Part shown: positions 51,474 to 51,880 of the stretch, piece by piece
How the letters are laid out: each line of letters begins with the position of its first letter
Position numbering within the stretch: position 1 is the stretch's first letter
NCBI GenBank assembly: GCA_964342745.1
Contig: CAYFFW010000008.1
Location: 1-51,880, forward strand
Origin: AEGEAN-183 sp964342745
GTDB taxonomy: Bacteria; Pseudomonadota; Gammaproteobacteria; Magnimaribacterales; Magnimaribacteraceae
Length of the DNA stretch: 51,880 bases
Direction: 5' to 3'
Translations under genes and position numbers: made by a program
The notes under the pieces: generated by a model
What the model was told of the DNA's origin: nothing
What the model saw: the letters and a program-made list of their open reading frames with translations, nothing else
Databases searched by the model: none

Positions 51474-51836
51474 CTAGCTTTTAGTTAAGTTCATACCTAA
51501 CCAAGTTGCTAACAAACACCCTACAACAGTTAAACAAATGTAAGTAATGACTCCTATGTAATTACCTTGCTCTATGAGTTGGAAAGCTTCTCTTGAGAAA
51601 GCTGAAAAAGTAGTAAATGCACCCAGGAATCCCATAAACAAGAAAGGTTCATAAATATCTGAATGCTTTGGTCCAATTAGATTTATTAAAAGGCCTAATA
51701 GAAAACAACCAATTACATTTACAAAAAAAATTCCTAGAGGAAATATAGCTGCTTGATACTTTTCAAGTAAATCAGAAATTAAAACTCTAGAAAGTGCTCC
51801 TAGAGCACCTCCTGCAAGAATCAATAAATACTTCAT
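51474..51836 (-). CDS. crcB: Fluoride ion channel CrcB (Fluc)
   Basis: Dual-topology dimeric channel that exports fluoride. The 120-residue protein has four membrane helices, GGALGALSRV at the start, FFVNVIGCFLLG with the conserved Asn, and GFLGAFTTFSAFSRE with the Phe-box. No fluoride riboswitch can fit: the tRNA 3' end is only six bases before the ATG, so the gene is probably cotranscribed with the tRNA and has no separate ribosome binding site. Confidence 0.95.
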   Translation of the reverse strand: MKYLLILAGGALGALSRVLISDLLEKYQAAIFPLGIFFVNVIGCFLLGLLINLIGPKHSDIYEPFLFMGFLGAFTTFSAFSREAFQLIEQGNYIGVITYICLTVVGCLLATWLGMNLTKS

Positions 51837-51842
51837 TTTAAC

Positions 51843-51880
51843 TGGTGGGCCGTCTGCGACTCGAACGCAGGACCAATTCC
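51843..51880 (-). tRNA. 3' part of a tRNA (identity uncertain, Lys-like)
   Basis: Read on the minus strand, the last 38 bases give the end of an anticodon stem (GGAAT), variable loop TGGTC, a T arm (CTGCG, loop TTCGAGT, CGCAG), acceptor strand ACGGCCC, discriminator A and encoded CCA at 51845-51843. The 5' half and anticodon are outside the window. Variable loop and acceptor sequence resemble bacterial tRNA-Lys, but the identity cannot be fixed without the anticodon. Confidence 0.85.

Noticed and set aside
51837..51842. Fluoride riboswitch before crcB
   Set aside because: Only six bases separate the tRNA 3' end from the ATG, too few for an aptamer.

Overview
The window looks like a contiguous piece of a streamlined, AT-rich gammaproteobacterial chromosome, probably marine (SAR86-like or a similar reduced lineage; this is inferred from gene order, protein character and low GC, and no taxonomic marker was tested). 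Genes are tightly packed, many overlap by 1-8 bases, and no intergenic gap exceeds about 210 bases. There is no insertion sequence, prophage, CRISPR array or rRNA.

Layout. 1-95 holds the tail of a voltage-gated ion channel-like gene facing a shared terminator. 175-2855 holds a urate-oxidase-N type membrane protein and groES-groEL. 3003-5247 holds yajQ-ampG-fxsA, divergent from a PduO-type cobalamin adenosyltransferase. 5957-15366 is a long minus-strand run: desaturase, msrB, murJ, ribF, ileS, lspA, ispH, an EF-hand protein and ampD. 15430-18900 holds a hexapeptide acyltransferase divergent from a MATE-tusA-reductase run. 18962-25726 is a TCA block, sdhCDAB-lpd-sucCD. 25786-38767 carries an MFS transporter, a lipoprotein oligopeptidase, der-bamB-yfgM-hisS-ispG-rodZ, ndk and the isc cluster (iscRSUA-fdx-iscX). 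38975-43873 is a plus-strand operon for a 2-oxoacid oxidoreductase. 43879-46501 is dapA-bamC-purC. The remainder holds bcp, perM, a second tusA-like gene, bepA, hinT, two small DUF-type genes, an unrecognised 192-residue gene, crcB and the 3' end of a tRNA.

The main story is the TCA cycle. The sdhCDAB-lpd-sucCD block lacks sucA and sucB exactly where they normally sit, with only 17 bases between sdhB and lpd. About 14 kb away, divergent from iscR, lies a three-gene operon for a thiamine-diphosphate, iron-sulfur 2-oxoacid oxidoreductase (alpha/gamma fusion, beta, and a GltD-like FAD/NAD(P)/Fe-S subunit). This set could replace 2-oxoglutarate dehydrogenase and feed succinyl-CoA to SucCD. Its electron-transfer subunit carries, in frame, an N-terminal module that resembles the DNA-binding N-terminus of phage-type tyrosine recombinases. 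A 9+9 base dyad lies just upstream, and an IscR-like operator sits on the iscR side of the same intergenic region.

Other unusual points: hscB and hscA are missing from the isc cluster; RodZ is reduced to its cytoplasmic and membrane parts; two genes (acyltransferase and MFS transporter) have no usual start codon and appear to begin at ATT; iscR and crcB have almost no 5' leader.
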